Part shown: one piece after another, positions 33,881-42,831 of the stretch | Layout of the letters: the number at the start of each line of letters is the position of its first letter | How positions within the stretch are numbered: the stretch's first letter is position 1 | Source: Oscillospiraceae bacterium | GTDB taxonomy: Bacteria; Bacillota; Clostridia; Oscillospirales; Ruminococcaceae | Length of the DNA stretch: 64,000 nucleotides | Reading direction: 5' to 3' | Assembly (NCBI GenBank): GCA_009776305.1 | Contig: WRLY01000003.1 | Coordinates: 1-64,000 of the forward strand | Notes under the pieces: generated by a model | Databases searched by the model: none | What the model was told of the DNA's origin: nothing | What the model saw: the letters and a program-made list of their open reading frames with translations, nothing else | Translations under genes and position numbers: made by a program

Positions 33881-34830
33881 CATTTATTAACCGCAATTTT
33901 AACCTTTTCAATAATCCCCTTTGCCGTCAGCCCGAATTCTTCCAAAAGCGGTACGGCAGGACCCGAATGTCCGAATGTGTCGTTTACGCCGAGTTTTATA
34001 ACGGGAACGGGGCATTTTTCCGATACAACATCGGCAACAGCCGAGCCGAGCCCGCCAATTACGGAATGTTCCTCCGCTACTACGATTTTTCCGGTTTCGC
34101 GGGCGGCTTTAAGAACAAGCTCTGTATCAAGCGGCTTTATAGTGTGAATGTTAATCACACGGGCTTTAACACCCTGTTTTGCCAATTCTTCCGCCGCCTC
34201 AATTGCAGAGGAAACAAGCAAGCCGGTTGCAATAATTGTAACGTCGTCGTTTTCAGAGGCGCGCAAAGTTACCCCTTTACCGACCTCAAATTTATAACTC
34301 GCGGGGGCGTTGAAAACAGGCACGGGAAGTCTGCCGAATCTTAAATAAGTCGGTCCGTCATAATCCGCCATTGCCAAAACCGCCGCCTTAGCCTCGGTGT
34401 CGTCGGCGGGGTTGATTACTGTCATGCCGGGAATAGTCCTCATAAGCGCAATATCCTCACAGCACTGATGGGACGCGCCGTCTTCCCCTACTGAAATTCC
34501 CGCGTGGGTTGCGCCGATTTTCACGTTAAGCCTAGGATAGCCTATGCTGTTACGCACAATTTCAAACGCCCGTCCCGCCGCAAACATAGCAAAAGTACTG
34601 GCGAAAACAAGTTTTCCTGTTGAGGCAAGTCCGGCGGCTACCCCCATCATATTCGCCTCCTGAATTCCGCAGTTAAAATGTCTGTCGGGATGGGCTTTTT
34701 TAAAAGTTCCCGTTTTGGTAGCGCCTGCAACATCGGCGTCAAGCACAATCAAATCGCTTCTCTTTTTATAAAGCTCAACTAAAGCCTCGCCGTAGCTGTC
34801 ACGGGTTGCTTTTTTCACTAAATCAGCCAT
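33880..34830 (-). CDS. tktB: Transketolase, C-terminal subunit
   Basis: A 316-residue protein with the pyrimidine-binding and C-terminal transketolase domains: CGIQEANMMGVAAGLAS (catalytic Glu), GATHAGISVGEDGASHQ and TYLRFGRLPVPVF. I place the start at the ATG at 34830, behind AAAGGAGGG and overlapping the N-subunit stop. With the N-terminal subunit it forms one active transketolase that shuttles two-carbon units in the pentose phosphate pathway. Such split genes are common in anaerobic Firmicutes and archaea. Confidence 0.95.
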   Translation of the reverse strand: MADLVKKATRDSYGEALVELYKKRSDLIVLDADVAGATKTGTFKKAHPDRHFNCGIQEANMMGVAAGLASTGKLVFASTFAMFAAGRAFEIVRNSIGYPRLNVKIGATHAGISVGEDGASHQCCEDIALMRTIPGMTVINPADDTEAKAAVLAMADYDGPTYLRFGRLPVPVFNAPASYKFEVGKGVTLRASENDDVTIIATGLLVSSAIEAAEELAKQGVKARVINIHTIKPLDTELVLKAARETGKIVVAEEHSVIGGLGSAVADVVSEKCPVPVIKLGVNDTFGHSGPAVPLLEEFGLTAKGIIEKVKIAVNK

Positions 34831-35683
34831 TACCTGTTCCCTCCTTTTCAAGCTCGTCAATTCGCGCCTGCAATTCAGAAACAGCAATTTTATATTGCTC
34901 GTCGTTGGGCGCCGCTCCGTGCCATTCCGCTTTGTTTTCCATGAAAGACACATTTTTGCCTTTTACGGTTTTTTGAATAATCGCGACAGGTTTTCCGCTT
35001 ATTTTCTCTGCCTCATCAAACGCCGCCTCTATTTGCTCAAAATCATGACCGTCAATGCAAATTACATGCCAACCGAAAGCTTTGAATTTTTCATCAATAG
35101 GATAAGGCGACATAACCTCGGTAATAGGACCGTCAATTTGCAGATTGTTGTTGTCAACAACCGCCGTTAAATTGTCAAGACCGTAGTGCGCCGCAAACAT
35201 CGCGGCTTCCCAAACCTGACCCTCCTGAATTTCACCATCACCCAAAGCGGTATAAACCCGATAAGGCGCACCGTCAATCTTTCCCGCCAGCGCCATTCCG
35301 CAAGCACCGGAAATACCCTGTCCGAGTGAACCTGTGCTGTAATCAACGCCCGGAACCTTTCCCATAACGGGATGTCCCTGTAAGCGTGAGCCGATTTTAC
35401 GCAGGGTTTTGAGTTCATCTACAGGGAAAAAGCCTCTGTGCGCCAAAACCGAATACAAAACCGGTGCGTTATGCCCTTTTGAAAGCACAAAACGGTCTCT
35501 GTCAGGCTCATTAGTTTTGTCGGGGGAAACATTCATTCTCGCCATGTAGAGATAGGTTAGGGTGTCGGCAAATCCGAGAGAGCCGCCGGGGTGTCCCGAT
35601 TTGGCGTTATAAACGCCCTCAATTATGCCGAGCCGTACTTTCGCGGCGGTAATTTCAAGCCGCTTTTTTAGTTCTTTGTCCAT
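34823..35683 (-). CDS. tktA: Transketolase, N-terminal subunit
   Basis: A 286-residue protein with the TPP-binding domain: YNAKSGHPGGSLGFADTL, VLSKGHNAPVLYSVLA and the GDGEIQEGQVWEAAMFAAHY...VDNNNLQ cofactor motif, with the second part as VVDNNNLQIDG. It starts at the ATG at 35683 (GAAAGG site); a longer reading adds only hydrophobic, non-family residues. Coupled to tktB by overlap. Confidence 0.95.
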   Translation of the reverse strand: MDKELKKRLEITAAKVRLGIIEGVYNAKSGHPGGSLGFADTLTYLYMARMNVSPDKTNEPDRDRFVLSKGHNAPVLYSVLAHRGFFPVDELKTLRKIGSRLQGHPVMGKVPGVDYSTGSLGQGISGACGMALAGKIDGAPYRVYTALGDGEIQEGQVWEAAMFAAHYGLDNLTAVVDNNNLQIDGPITEVMSPYPIDEKFKAFGWHVICIDGHDFEQIEAAFDEAEKISGKPVAIIQKTVKGKNVSFMENKAEWHGAAPNDEQYKIAVSELQARIDELEKEGTGNG

Positions 35684-35787
35684 AAGATTTTTCCTTTCAA
35701 TGTTAAATATATTAATCCCTAATGAAAAAATTTGACCTAAAACCAAAAATGTTTATATTTACATCCCACATAATATCTCGTTTCCCG

Positions 35788-36606
35788 CTAAATTGTTTTT
35801 GCTTTTTTCAAATACTCCACAATCTCACTCATAGAACCGCTGTTATTATCGCAAACGATTAAATCCGCCTCTTTTTTAACAATCTCCTCCGCGTTTGCGA
35901 CCGCAATACCTAAATCTGCCATTTGAAGCATTTCAAGGTCGTTCATAAAATCGCCCGCCGCCACTATGTATTTATCTTTAATCCCGATAAGTTCAAGTAG
36001 CTTTTTAAAACCCGCTCCCTTGTTGACGCCTTTCGGAAGCATTTCATAGAACACAGGAGCGGAACGTACAAGATGCACATCGCTGAAATAGCTTTTATTT
36101 TGGTTGCAGAATTCAATAACCCCGTCAATTACCTCGGGTTCATCAACTGTAAGCGCCTTTATCCAATTATCGGTCGGAATCTTGTCTAAACCGCGCCTCA
36201 GCGGCTCTTTACAGCCGAACGCGATATGTTCCTCCTCAAGGGTGTTGGTTCTTACAACGTTTACCTCGTCATTACGCAAAATCTCAACTCCGAGCGTCGG
36301 GAATTTTTCCATAAGAAGTTTGACATAATCCTGCGCTACAGACGGCAATTCGCATTGCCATAAAAAACGTTCCTCCCTGAAATCATACACCGCCGCACCG
36401 TTGAAAATCACGGCAGGAACTTTTAGATTTAATTCCTCCGCGACCACCCGTGCAAGCGAAACTCCCCGCCCCGTCGCTATTGTGAAAATTCCGCCGCCGC
36501 CGATGAATTCACCGATTGCCACTTTGTCAATTTCAAGAATATTCTTGTCGTCGGTTAAAAGCGTGCCGTCAGCATCAGAAATGAGGAAAATTTTATCAAA
36601 ATTCAT
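35788..36606 (-). CDS. Cof-type HAD-IIB phosphatase
   Basis: A 272-residue sugar-phosphate phosphatase-like protein: motif I ISDADGTLLTDD (DxDGT), motif II TIATGRG, and motifs III/IV around GVNKGAGFKKLLEL and AAGDFMNDLEMLQMA. HAD-IIB (Cof) proteins dephosphorylate diverse phosphosugars or flavin/pyridoxal phosphates; no substrate can be assigned. It lies directly after rluD with only 1 nt between them. Confidence 0.9.
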   Translation of the reverse strand: MNFDKIFLISDADGTLLTDDKNILEIDKVAIGEFIGGGGIFTIATGRGVSLARVVAEELNLKVPAVIFNGAAVYDFREERFLWQCELPSVAQDYVKLLMEKFPTLGVEILRNDEVNVVRTNTLEEEHIAFGCKEPLRRGLDKIPTDNWIKALTVDEPEVIDGVIEFCNQNKSYFSDVHLVRSAPVFYEMLPKGVNKGAGFKKLLELIGIKDKYIVAAGDFMNDLEMLQMADLGIAVANAEEIVKKEADLIVCDNNSGSMSEIVEYLKKAKTI

Positions 36607-36607
36607 T

Positions 36608-37558
36608 CTACTCCCTCAATTGTTTTATTAATTTAACAAAGTATTCCGGCAACCCGCTCTTGAATTCCATATATTCTCCGTTTCGGGGGTGTATGAAACC
36701 GAGTTTCCCCGCATGCAAACACTGTCCGCCAAGCCATTTGGGTTTGCCGTTTCCGTAGACGTCATCACCGAGAACGGGGTGTCCTATATATGCCAAATGA
36801 ACCCGAATTTGATGTGTTCTTCCGGTTTCAAGGCAGATTTTCAAATGTGTTGCGCGCAATGCACCGCCCTCATAATTCTTAATCACTTCATAATGAGTAA
36901 CGGCGTTTCGGGGATTTATGCTTTGCAGACCGTCCGCCCCGCACACGCACATCTCCTTGCGCCTTACCTTATGTCTACCTATAGACGCGTCAATTTTACC
37001 GTTTTCCCGCACGATGCCGCTTACTACCGCCTGATACTCCCGCTTTACGGTGTGTGCTTTCAACTGCTCGGAAAGCCTTATATGGGTGAAATCATTCTTT
37101 GCAACCAACAATAACCCGCTTGTGTTTTTGTCAATTCTATGAACAATTCCGGGTCTGATTTCGCCATTTATACCTGACAGGGAATCACCACAATGGTGCA
37201 TAAGAAAATTTACTAATGTGCCCGAATAATTCCCGTGGGCGGGGTGAACCACCATTCCGCGGCTTTTGTTTACGACCAATAAATCGCCGTCCTCATAAAT
37301 CACTTCAACACTGAGCGAACTGTCAGAAGGGATTTCTTCGGGCAAAATGTCGGTTTTAGTAGGTTCGGGAATCATAAGGATTATTTTATCACCTGTTTTA
37401 AGCTTAAAATTTTTTGCCGCCAATTTCCCGTTGACCCTGCAATTCCCTGCTTCTATTAAGTTCGCCGCCGAAGTTCGGGTAAGATTTTCTATGTTTTCGG
37501 AAAGGAACTTATCAAGTCTTTGATTATTTTCATGTCCTGTAAGCGTGATTTCATTCAT
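36608..37558 (-). CDS. rluD: RluD-type 23S rRNA pseudouridine synthase
   Basis: A 316-residue protein: N-terminal S4 RNA-binding domain (RLDKFLSENIENLTRTSAAN) and a RluA-family catalytic domain with the essential Asp in IVHRIDKNTSGLLLVAKN, then ETGRTHQIRVHLAYIGHPVLGD broken as TGRTHQIRVHLA and GHPVLGDDVYG. It would modify 23S rRNA uridines in helix 69. Its start overlaps the end of lspA, the frequent lspA-rluD pair of Firmicutes. Confidence 0.93.
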   Translation of the reverse strand: MNEITLTGHENNQRLDKFLSENIENLTRTSAANLIEAGNCRVNGKLAAKNFKLKTGDKIILMIPEPTKTDILPEEIPSDSSLSVEVIYEDGDLLVVNKSRGMVVHPAHGNYSGTLVNFLMHHCGDSLSGINGEIRPGIVHRIDKNTSGLLLVAKNDFTHIRLSEQLKAHTVKREYQAVVSGIVRENGKIDASIGRHKVRRKEMCVCGADGLQSINPRNAVTHYEVIKNYEGGALRATHLKICLETGRTHQIRVHLAYIGHPVLGDDVYGNGKPKWLGGQCLHAGKLGFIHPRNGEYMEFKSGLPEYFVKLIKQLRE

Positions 37559-38093
37559 GTTCGTTTAATCGATTGGTTTCGGAGGTTTTTGAATCAGCTT
37601 TTTTAAGTTTTATATTTGCAATTTCTTCCCTTAACATAACGAACAGGAACAGAAACGCCCCTGTTACCGCGCATATATCGGCAAAATTGAAAATAGCAAA
37701 ATTTATAAAACGAAAATCTATAAAATCCACCACGTAGCCGTAAAACACGCGGTCGATTAAATTCCCCGCACCGCCGGCAATAATCAAAGCAAGCGACCAA
37801 ATCACAACGCTATCCTTACCCTTACATATAAACAGGAAAATCAACGCACCTATTATAAGCAGGCAACTGGTAATGATAAGAAAAAGCCTTTGACCCTGCA
37901 AAATACTGAACGCCGCGCCGGTATTCTCAACATAGGTCAGGTTAAGAATCTCAGCACCGTTTATGTTTATAACACCGACAGAGCCAACGGGCTTTAAATA
38001 AACCACGGCAAGCCATTTGGTAAGGCGGTCAACTCCGATTAGCGTAGCGGCGAAAACCAAGGTGAACAGTTTCAGTGTTTTTATGTTTTTCAT
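37551..38093 (-). CDS. lspA: Lipoprotein signal peptidase (signal peptidase II)
   Basis: A 180-residue membrane aspartyl protease with four helices. Conserved: VDRLTKWLAV, YVENTGAAFSIL, and the catalytic Asp pair in GGAGNLIDRVFYG and FNFADICAV. It cleaves prolipoproteins such as the two lipoproteins in this window (62-1147 and 54719-55891). The ATG at 38093 overlaps the ileS stop (ATGA). Confidence 0.95.
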   Translation of the reverse strand: MKNIKTLKLFTLVFAATLIGVDRLTKWLAVVYLKPVGSVGVININGAEILNLTYVENTGAAFSILQGQRLFLIITSCLLIIGALIFLFICKGKDSVVIWSLALIIAGGAGNLIDRVFYGYVVDFIDFRFINFAIFNFADICAVTGAFLFLFVMLREEIANIKLKKADSKTSETNRLNEHE

Positions 38094-40876
38094 GATTTGA
38101 CCACTTGCGAACATCTTTCGCACAACTCGGTTGTTCTGTCAATTTCGGAATAAGCCCAGCAACGCGCACATTTTTCACCATCGGCTTTTTCGACCGCTAC
38201 ACTAAGAGTTTCACCGTCTTGTAGCGAAATATCCGCTTTCTCATACACGACCTGCGAAACTATACAAGCCGCCGACAATTCAGGCAGAATCGGGGTAAGG
38301 TCTTCATTATTTTTCAGAATGATTTTTGCTTCAAGCGATTTTCCTATAACCTTTTCGGCGCGTTTTTGCTCCAAAGCGGTGAGAACCATGTCGCGAACTG
38401 CACGGATTTTTTCCCACTTTGCTATAAATTCATCGCTCACTTCAACGCCTGTTTTTTTCGGCATATCATTGAAAACCACGCTTTCTTTCCTGTCGGAAAC
38501 AAGGCGGGGGAGTTGTGCCCAAATTTCCTCCGATGTGTAGCAAAGCACAGGCGCTAAAAGCCTTGTCAACCCGTGAAGTATAATAAACATAGCCGTCTGA
38601 GCGCTTCTTCTCTCAAAGCCGTCGGATTTTTCACAATAAAGGCGGTCTTTTATTATATCAAGGTAGAAGTTCGACATATCCACCACACAGAAATTATTAA
38701 TTGCATGATAGGCGTGGTAATAATCGAATTTCTCATAAGCGTTTAGAACCTTTTCAGTCAGCGCGTCAAAACTTACAAGCGCCCATTTGTCAAGCTCCAA
38801 TAGCTCTCCAATGTCAATCATGTCCTTTTCAGGCTTAAAACCGTTCCCGTTGCAAAGATTTCCGAGTATAAACCTTGCAGTGTTACGAATTTTACGATAG
38901 GTTTCAGAAACCTGTTTAAGCAATTCTTCCGAAACCTTCATGTCCGAGTGAAAGTCCAAAGAGGTAATCCAAAGCCTTAAAACGTCCGCGCCGTATTTGT
39001 CAATTACATATTCGGGCGGGATTACATTGCCCTTGGATTTATGCATTTCTTTACCCTCGCCGTCTAAAATCCAGCCGTTCACGGTTACGGTTTTATAGGG
39101 CGCGCGACCGTATACCGCCACGGAAGTAAGTAGCGAGGACTGAAACCACCCGCGAAACTGGTCGCTACCCTCAAGATAAAGGTCAGCAGGAACGGTTAAT
39201 TCCTCCCGTTGTTCACAGACTGACGCGTGAGAACAGCCCGAATCAAACCATACGTCAAAGATGTCTAATTCTTTCTCAAACTCATCGCAATTACAATCGC
39301 ATTTTACATCGGCAGGAATAAATTCCGAAACGGGTTTTTCATACCACGCATCGGAGCTTTCTTTTCTGAAAAGCTCAGAAATAGCTTTAATCGTACGGTC
39401 ATCGCAAAGCGCTTTGCCGCAGTCCTTGCAGTACAAAATTGGAATAGGCACACCCCAACGGCGCTGACGCGAAATGCACCAGTCGCTGCGGTCACGAACC
39501 ATATTTAAAATTCTCTCTTCTCCCCAGGCGGGAATCCACTTGGTTTCCTTTATCGCCCTAATAGTTTCATCTCTAAACTTACTGACCGCGCAAAACCACT
39601 GGTCGGTAGCACGGTATATAATCGGCTCACGGCAACGCCAGCAGTGCGGATAGGAGTGAGAAAACCTGTTTTCACCGAGTAATAAATTCTTCTCCCTCAA
39701 ATCGGCTTCAATAATTTTATTAGCCTCGCTTGTGGTTTTTCCCGAAATATTCATTCCCGCCTCGTCGGTCATTCTGCCGTTTTCGTCAACGGGAACGATG
39801 ATTTCAAATATACCCTTATATGAGTTACAGACCTCATAGTCCTCCACGCCAAAACCGGGCGCGGTGTGAACACAGCCTGTTCCGCTGTCAAGCGTTACAT
39901 GTCCGCCTACAATCACAGGACTTTTACGCGGCAGAAACGGGTGAGCGGTTTCTATAAGCTCTAAATCCCTGCCCTTATATTCGCCCGCAAGCGAATATTT
40001 CTTTATACCGCAAGCCTCAGCAACCTGCTCTGCAAGCTCCTTGGCGACTAATATATAATCCCCGAATGACGGATTTTCTTCATCTTCTACTTTGATAAAA
40101 GTATAACCATAATCCGGACCGAGAGAAATAGCTAGGTTTCCCGGAAGCGTCCAGGTAGTTGTCGTCCAAATCAGAACATACGCCTTGCTCTTGTCAATAT
40201 CTTTAAGCTTACCTTTATCGTCGGTTATAGGGAATTTGACATAAATTGACAAACATTCGTCGTCCTGATATTCAATCTCGGCTTCGGCAAGGGCGGTTTT
40301 ACAGTCGGCGCACCAATGCACCGGCTTTAAACCTTTATAAATATAGCCTTTTTGATACATCTCACCGAAAATTTCAATCTGACGCGCCTCATAATCGGGA
40401 GCTATGGTCAGATACGGGTTGTCATAATCGCCCCAAGCCCCAAGCCGTTTCATCTGCGCCTTTTGCCTGTCAAGGCAAGAAACAGCATATTCGCGGCAGT
40501 ACTTGCGAAGTTCCGGCGCTTCGACCTTACGGTTATCAATTCCGAGTTCTTTCAGCGCACGTAATTCTATAGGCAACCCGTGACAATCCCACCCTGGAAT
40601 ATAAGGCGTAGAGTAGCCGGTCATAGCCTTGAATTTTACGATAATGTCCTTAACAGTCTTGTTCAGCGCGTGACCCATGTGAATATCGCCGTTAGCGTAG
40701 GGCGGTCCGTCGTGCAGAATATACTTTGGCTTGTCCGAGTTCTTTTCTATAAGCTTATAATAAAGCCTTTCCGATTCCCATTTTTTAAGCGTTTCGGGTT
40801 CGCGCTCAGGTAAATTCGCCCGCATGGGAAAATCGGTCTGCGGCAGATTTAACGTATTGTTATAGTCTTTTGCCAT
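38090..40876 (-). CDS. ileS: Isoleucyl-tRNA synthetase
   Basis: A 928-residue class I synthetase: HIGH signature PPYANGDIHMGHALNK, the isoleucine site GWDCHGLPIE, an editing (CP1) domain with TTTTWTLPGNLAISLG, the KMSKS element in the variant form EMHKSKGNVIPP, and a C-terminal zinc finger CARCWAYSEID...CERCSQVV. It charges tRNA-Ile. I start at the ATG at 40876 (AAAGGGGAC site). A hairpin precedes it but no T-box antiterminator is present. Confidence 0.96.
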   Translation of the reverse strand: MAKDYNNTLNLPQTDFPMRANLPEREPETLKKWESERLYYKLIEKNSDKPKYILHDGPPYANGDIHMGHALNKTVKDIIVKFKAMTGYSTPYIPGWDCHGLPIELRALKELGIDNRKVEAPELRKYCREYAVSCLDRQKAQMKRLGAWGDYDNPYLTIAPDYEARQIEIFGEMYQKGYIYKGLKPVHWCADCKTALAEAEIEYQDDECLSIYVKFPITDDKGKLKDIDKSKAYVLIWTTTTWTLPGNLAISLGPDYGYTFIKVEDEENPSFGDYILVAKELAEQVAEACGIKKYSLAGEYKGRDLELIETAHPFLPRKSPVIVGGHVTLDSGTGCVHTAPGFGVEDYEVCNSYKGIFEIIVPVDENGRMTDEAGMNISGKTTSEANKIIEADLREKNLLLGENRFSHSYPHCWRCREPIIYRATDQWFCAVSKFRDETIRAIKETKWIPAWGEERILNMVRDRSDWCISRQRRWGVPIPILYCKDCGKALCDDRTIKAISELFRKESSDAWYEKPVSEFIPADVKCDCNCDEFEKELDIFDVWFDSGCSHASVCEQREELTVPADLYLEGSDQFRGWFQSSLLTSVAVYGRAPYKTVTVNGWILDGEGKEMHKSKGNVIPPEYVIDKYGADVLRLWITSLDFHSDMKVSEELLKQVSETYRKIRNTARFILGNLCNGNGFKPEKDMIDIGELLELDKWALVSFDALTEKVLNAYEKFDYYHAYHAINNFCVVDMSNFYLDIIKDRLYCEKSDGFERRSAQTAMFIILHGLTRLLAPVLCYTSEEIWAQLPRLVSDRKESVVFNDMPKKTGVEVSDEFIAKWEKIRAVRDMVLTALEQKRAEKVIGKSLEAKIILKNNEDLTPILPELSAACIVSQVVYEKADISLQDGETLSVAVEKADGEKCARCWAYSEIDRTTELCERCSQVVKS

Positions 40877-40969
40877 TTTTTTGTCCCCTTTAAATTTGCT
40901 ATGGCAGGCGGGGAATTGCTTATGTTCCACCCCCGCCATACTTACATAAAATTCATAGCGTTTTTCTTT

Positions 40970-41185
40970 TTACCTCATTGCGAAACCCGTTTTGCTTCCG
41001 CAAATGTCGCAAAAGCGTGAGTCGTCGGGGTAAATGAATTGAGTTTTGTTGTATTCGCAGTTAGGATTTGTGCAGGTGTTCCGAAGCGTTACATCTTGAT
41101 GTTCAGGCAACGCAGCGCCGCATTTCTGGCAGAATTTCGATTCGTCTCTGTAGGATTGAGCGTGGCAGTTTGAGCAAGTTTTCAT
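40970..41185 (-). CDS. Double zinc-ribbon small protein
   Basis: A 71-residue protein with two treble-clef or ribbon motifs: CSNCHAQSYRDESKFCQKCG and CTNPNCEYNKTQF...FCDICGSK. Eight cysteines could bind two zinc ions. The function is unknown; such proteins often act as adaptors in membrane or envelope complexes. It lies between divIVA and ileS, preceded by an AAGGTGAT site. Confidence 0.75.
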   Translation of the reverse strand: MKTCSNCHAQSYRDESKFCQKCGAALPEHQDVTLRNTCTNPNCEYNKTQFIYPDDSRFCDICGSKTGFAMR

Positions 41186-41210
41186 GATTAGTAATCACCT
41201 TTCTTTTTAT

Positions 41211-41251
41211 TTTAACGCGGAGGGTTATATAACTAACTTCTCCGCGTTAAA
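41211..41251. other. 12-bp inverted repeat between divIVA and the zinc-ribbon gene
   Basis: Perfect arms TTTAACGCGGAG (41211-41222) and CTCCGCGTTAAA (41240-41251). There is no T run on either side, so it may be a terminator of weak type or an RNA-processing hairpin at the divIVA 3' end. Confidence 0.55.
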
Positions 41252-41260
41252 CACACTTTA

Positions 41261-42193
41261 TCAGCCTTTTGCGTGGTTGCCGAATTCCAAAGCTTCGCGG
41301 TCTTCGGATTTTTTATCCTTTTTGAAAAAAGGCGCGTCTTTTTCTTCCGAATCGTTTACGGAATCATCAGCGGAATCCGTAATATCTTGGCTATGTTCAA
41401 ACGAAGACTTCTTTTCGCTAACCATTTTCGACTTCGCGGCGAACTCCTCGAAAAGCGAATCTGAGTCACCGTTGTCCTTTTCGGCATCAACGTTTGCAAA
41501 AGAGGGTTTGTCCGAAGATTTCTTTTTGTTATCCTGCCCGTTCTGTTCGGGCTTTGAGGCGGCTTTTTTCAAAGTAACGTTTCTTTCTTTCTGATACTCT
41601 GTAACGGTTCTTGAAACAAACTCGTTTTCACAAGCCTCAGGCAAGGTTTCAATAATACCCGTAACCCTCGTAAAATCCTCTAAAAGTTTCTGCCTGAAAC
41701 GGGTTACTTCATTTTTTGTTTTTAAAAGGATTTCCTTATTTAATTCAAGCTTATTTTTAAACTCAATTTCCATAGTAGCCTGTTTTTCGGCTGCTTCTTC
41801 CTGAATTCTCTTAGCATCGTCGCCCGCTTTTCTTATGGTTTCGTCGGCTTGCTCACCCAATTTTTTGCTGTTTTCTCTCGCTTCAGCAAGTATTTCTTCC
41901 GACTTGCTACGAGTTTCCTCAAGGATTTTCTTGGATTTTTCCTTTGCCTGAGCGATTGCCGCGTGACCTTGCTTTTGCGCACCAAGCAACGCTTCTTTCA
42001 AAGCCTCTTCATCGTCGCGGTATTCACGAACTTTATCCGCAAGCACCTCAAGCTTCTTTTCAAAGTCGCGGTTATCCTTTTGAAGCTTTGAAAATTCGTC
42101 GGCTATATCTTTTAAAAAATCATCAACATCATCGGGCTTATACCCGTTAAAGCCTCTGTCGAACTTTTTTGACGAAATGTCCTTTGCATTCAT
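41261..42193 (-). CDS. divIVA: DivIVA-family cell-division/pole protein
   Basis: A 310-residue protein. The N-terminus has the membrane-curvature binding domain: MNAKDISSKKFDRGFNGYKP and DVDDFLKDIADEF. The rest is long coiled coil rich in Lys/Glu/Gln, then a charged, disordered tail (DNKKKSSDKPSFANVDAE). It localises to poles or division sites and recruits partners. It lies next to sepF and yggS, the standard division cluster. The 310-residue length is longer than the B. subtilis type (about 160), owing to the tail. Confidence 0.9.
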   Translation of the reverse strand: MNAKDISSKKFDRGFNGYKPDDVDDFLKDIADEFSKLQKDNRDFEKKLEVLADKVREYRDDEEALKEALLGAQKQGHAAIAQAKEKSKKILEETRSKSEEILAEARENSKKLGEQADETIRKAGDDAKRIQEEAAEKQATMEIEFKNKLELNKEILLKTKNEVTRFRQKLLEDFTRVTGIIETLPEACENEFVSRTVTEYQKERNVTLKKAASKPEQNGQDNKKKSSDKPSFANVDAEKDNGDSDSLFEEFAAKSKMVSEKKSSFEHSQDITDSADDSVNDSEEKDAPFFKKDKKSEDREALEFGNHAKG

Positions 42194-42264
42194 TTTTTTC
42201 TTTCCTTTCAGTTTGCAATAGGCGGTTTGCGAAGTTCTTTCACGTTTAACGTTTGTGTGAATTT

Positions 42265-42711
42265 TCAGAATAAATCAGATGAACTCTCTAATTCTTCGAT
42301 GGTGTCGCCTGAAATATCAACATTAAACGGTACTATCATATATGTATAGTTGGATATTCTTTTTAGGTCGCCGTCCGCCGCATAAGCCACGCCGCCCAAA
42401 AAGTCGATTAGACGATTGGCGACATCCTTATTGGTGTTTTCAAGGTTCAGCACGATTGTCTTCTTGTTCTTGAAATGGTCTGCAATTTCCGCCGCTTCAC
42501 TGTATTTCTGCGGTTTGAATACAATAACCTGCAAATGAGTTGTAGCCGCGATTGAAAGCACCTTGCTACTACCGGATTTCGCGCCGCTGAAACCGAAATC
42601 TTCATTGTAACGGGAATTTGACATTGTCGGAGTGTCATCGACAAAACCAACATCTTCTTCTCCCTCGTAGCTCGCTCCCGTAACCTTTCTTAAAACATCG
42701 CCGATACCCAT
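42265..42711 (-). CDS. sepF: Cell division protein SepF
   Basis: A 148-residue FtsZ-binding protein: an N-terminal amphipathic MGIGDVLRKVTGA-like helix, a linker, and the conserved core VIVFKPQKYSEAAEIADHFK, KTIVLNLENT, RLIDFLGGVAYAADGDLKRI and YMIVPFNVDISGD. It tethers FtsZ to the membrane and bundles it. Standard length for the family. Confidence 0.95.
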   Translation of the reverse strand: MGIGDVLRKVTGASYEGEEDVGFVDDTPTMSNSRYNEDFGFSGAKSGSSKVLSIAATTHLQVIVFKPQKYSEAAEIADHFKNKKTIVLNLENTNKDVANRLIDFLGGVAYAADGDLKRISNYTYMIVPFNVDISGDTIEELESSSDLF

Positions 42712-42757
42712 AATTTTGTTTTCCTTTCAGTTTTTCATTTTTTACTCATTTTGCTGA

Positions 42758-42820
42758 AGAGTCTGCTCAAATTTTCGCCGCAAACGGCGTTTTAGAAAAA
42801 ATGGAATTTGAACAGGCTCT
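42758..42820. repeat. 63-bp nested palindrome between yggS and sepF (MITE/REP-like)
   Basis: Outer arms AGAGTCTGCTCAAATT (42758-42773) and AATTTGAACAGGCTCT (42805-42820) match at 14 of 16 positions. A second hairpin CGCCG-CAAA-CGGCG (42776-42789) lies inside. It occupies the whole gap between the yggS stop and the sepF ribosome site. Confidence 0.6.
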
Positions 42821-42831
42821 GAGAGAATAAT

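Noticed and set aside
39000-39080. KMSKS variant (MHKSKGN) in IleS as an anomaly
   Set aside because: A His in place of the second Met/Ser position occurs in several bacterial IleS clades; the rest of the enzyme is intact.
40877-40969. Possible T-box riboswitch in front of ileS
   Set aside because: The gap to the zinc-ribbon gene is only about 90 nt, and the GGGTGG-like bases there belong to a simple GC hairpin; no T-box, specifier loop or terminator pair.
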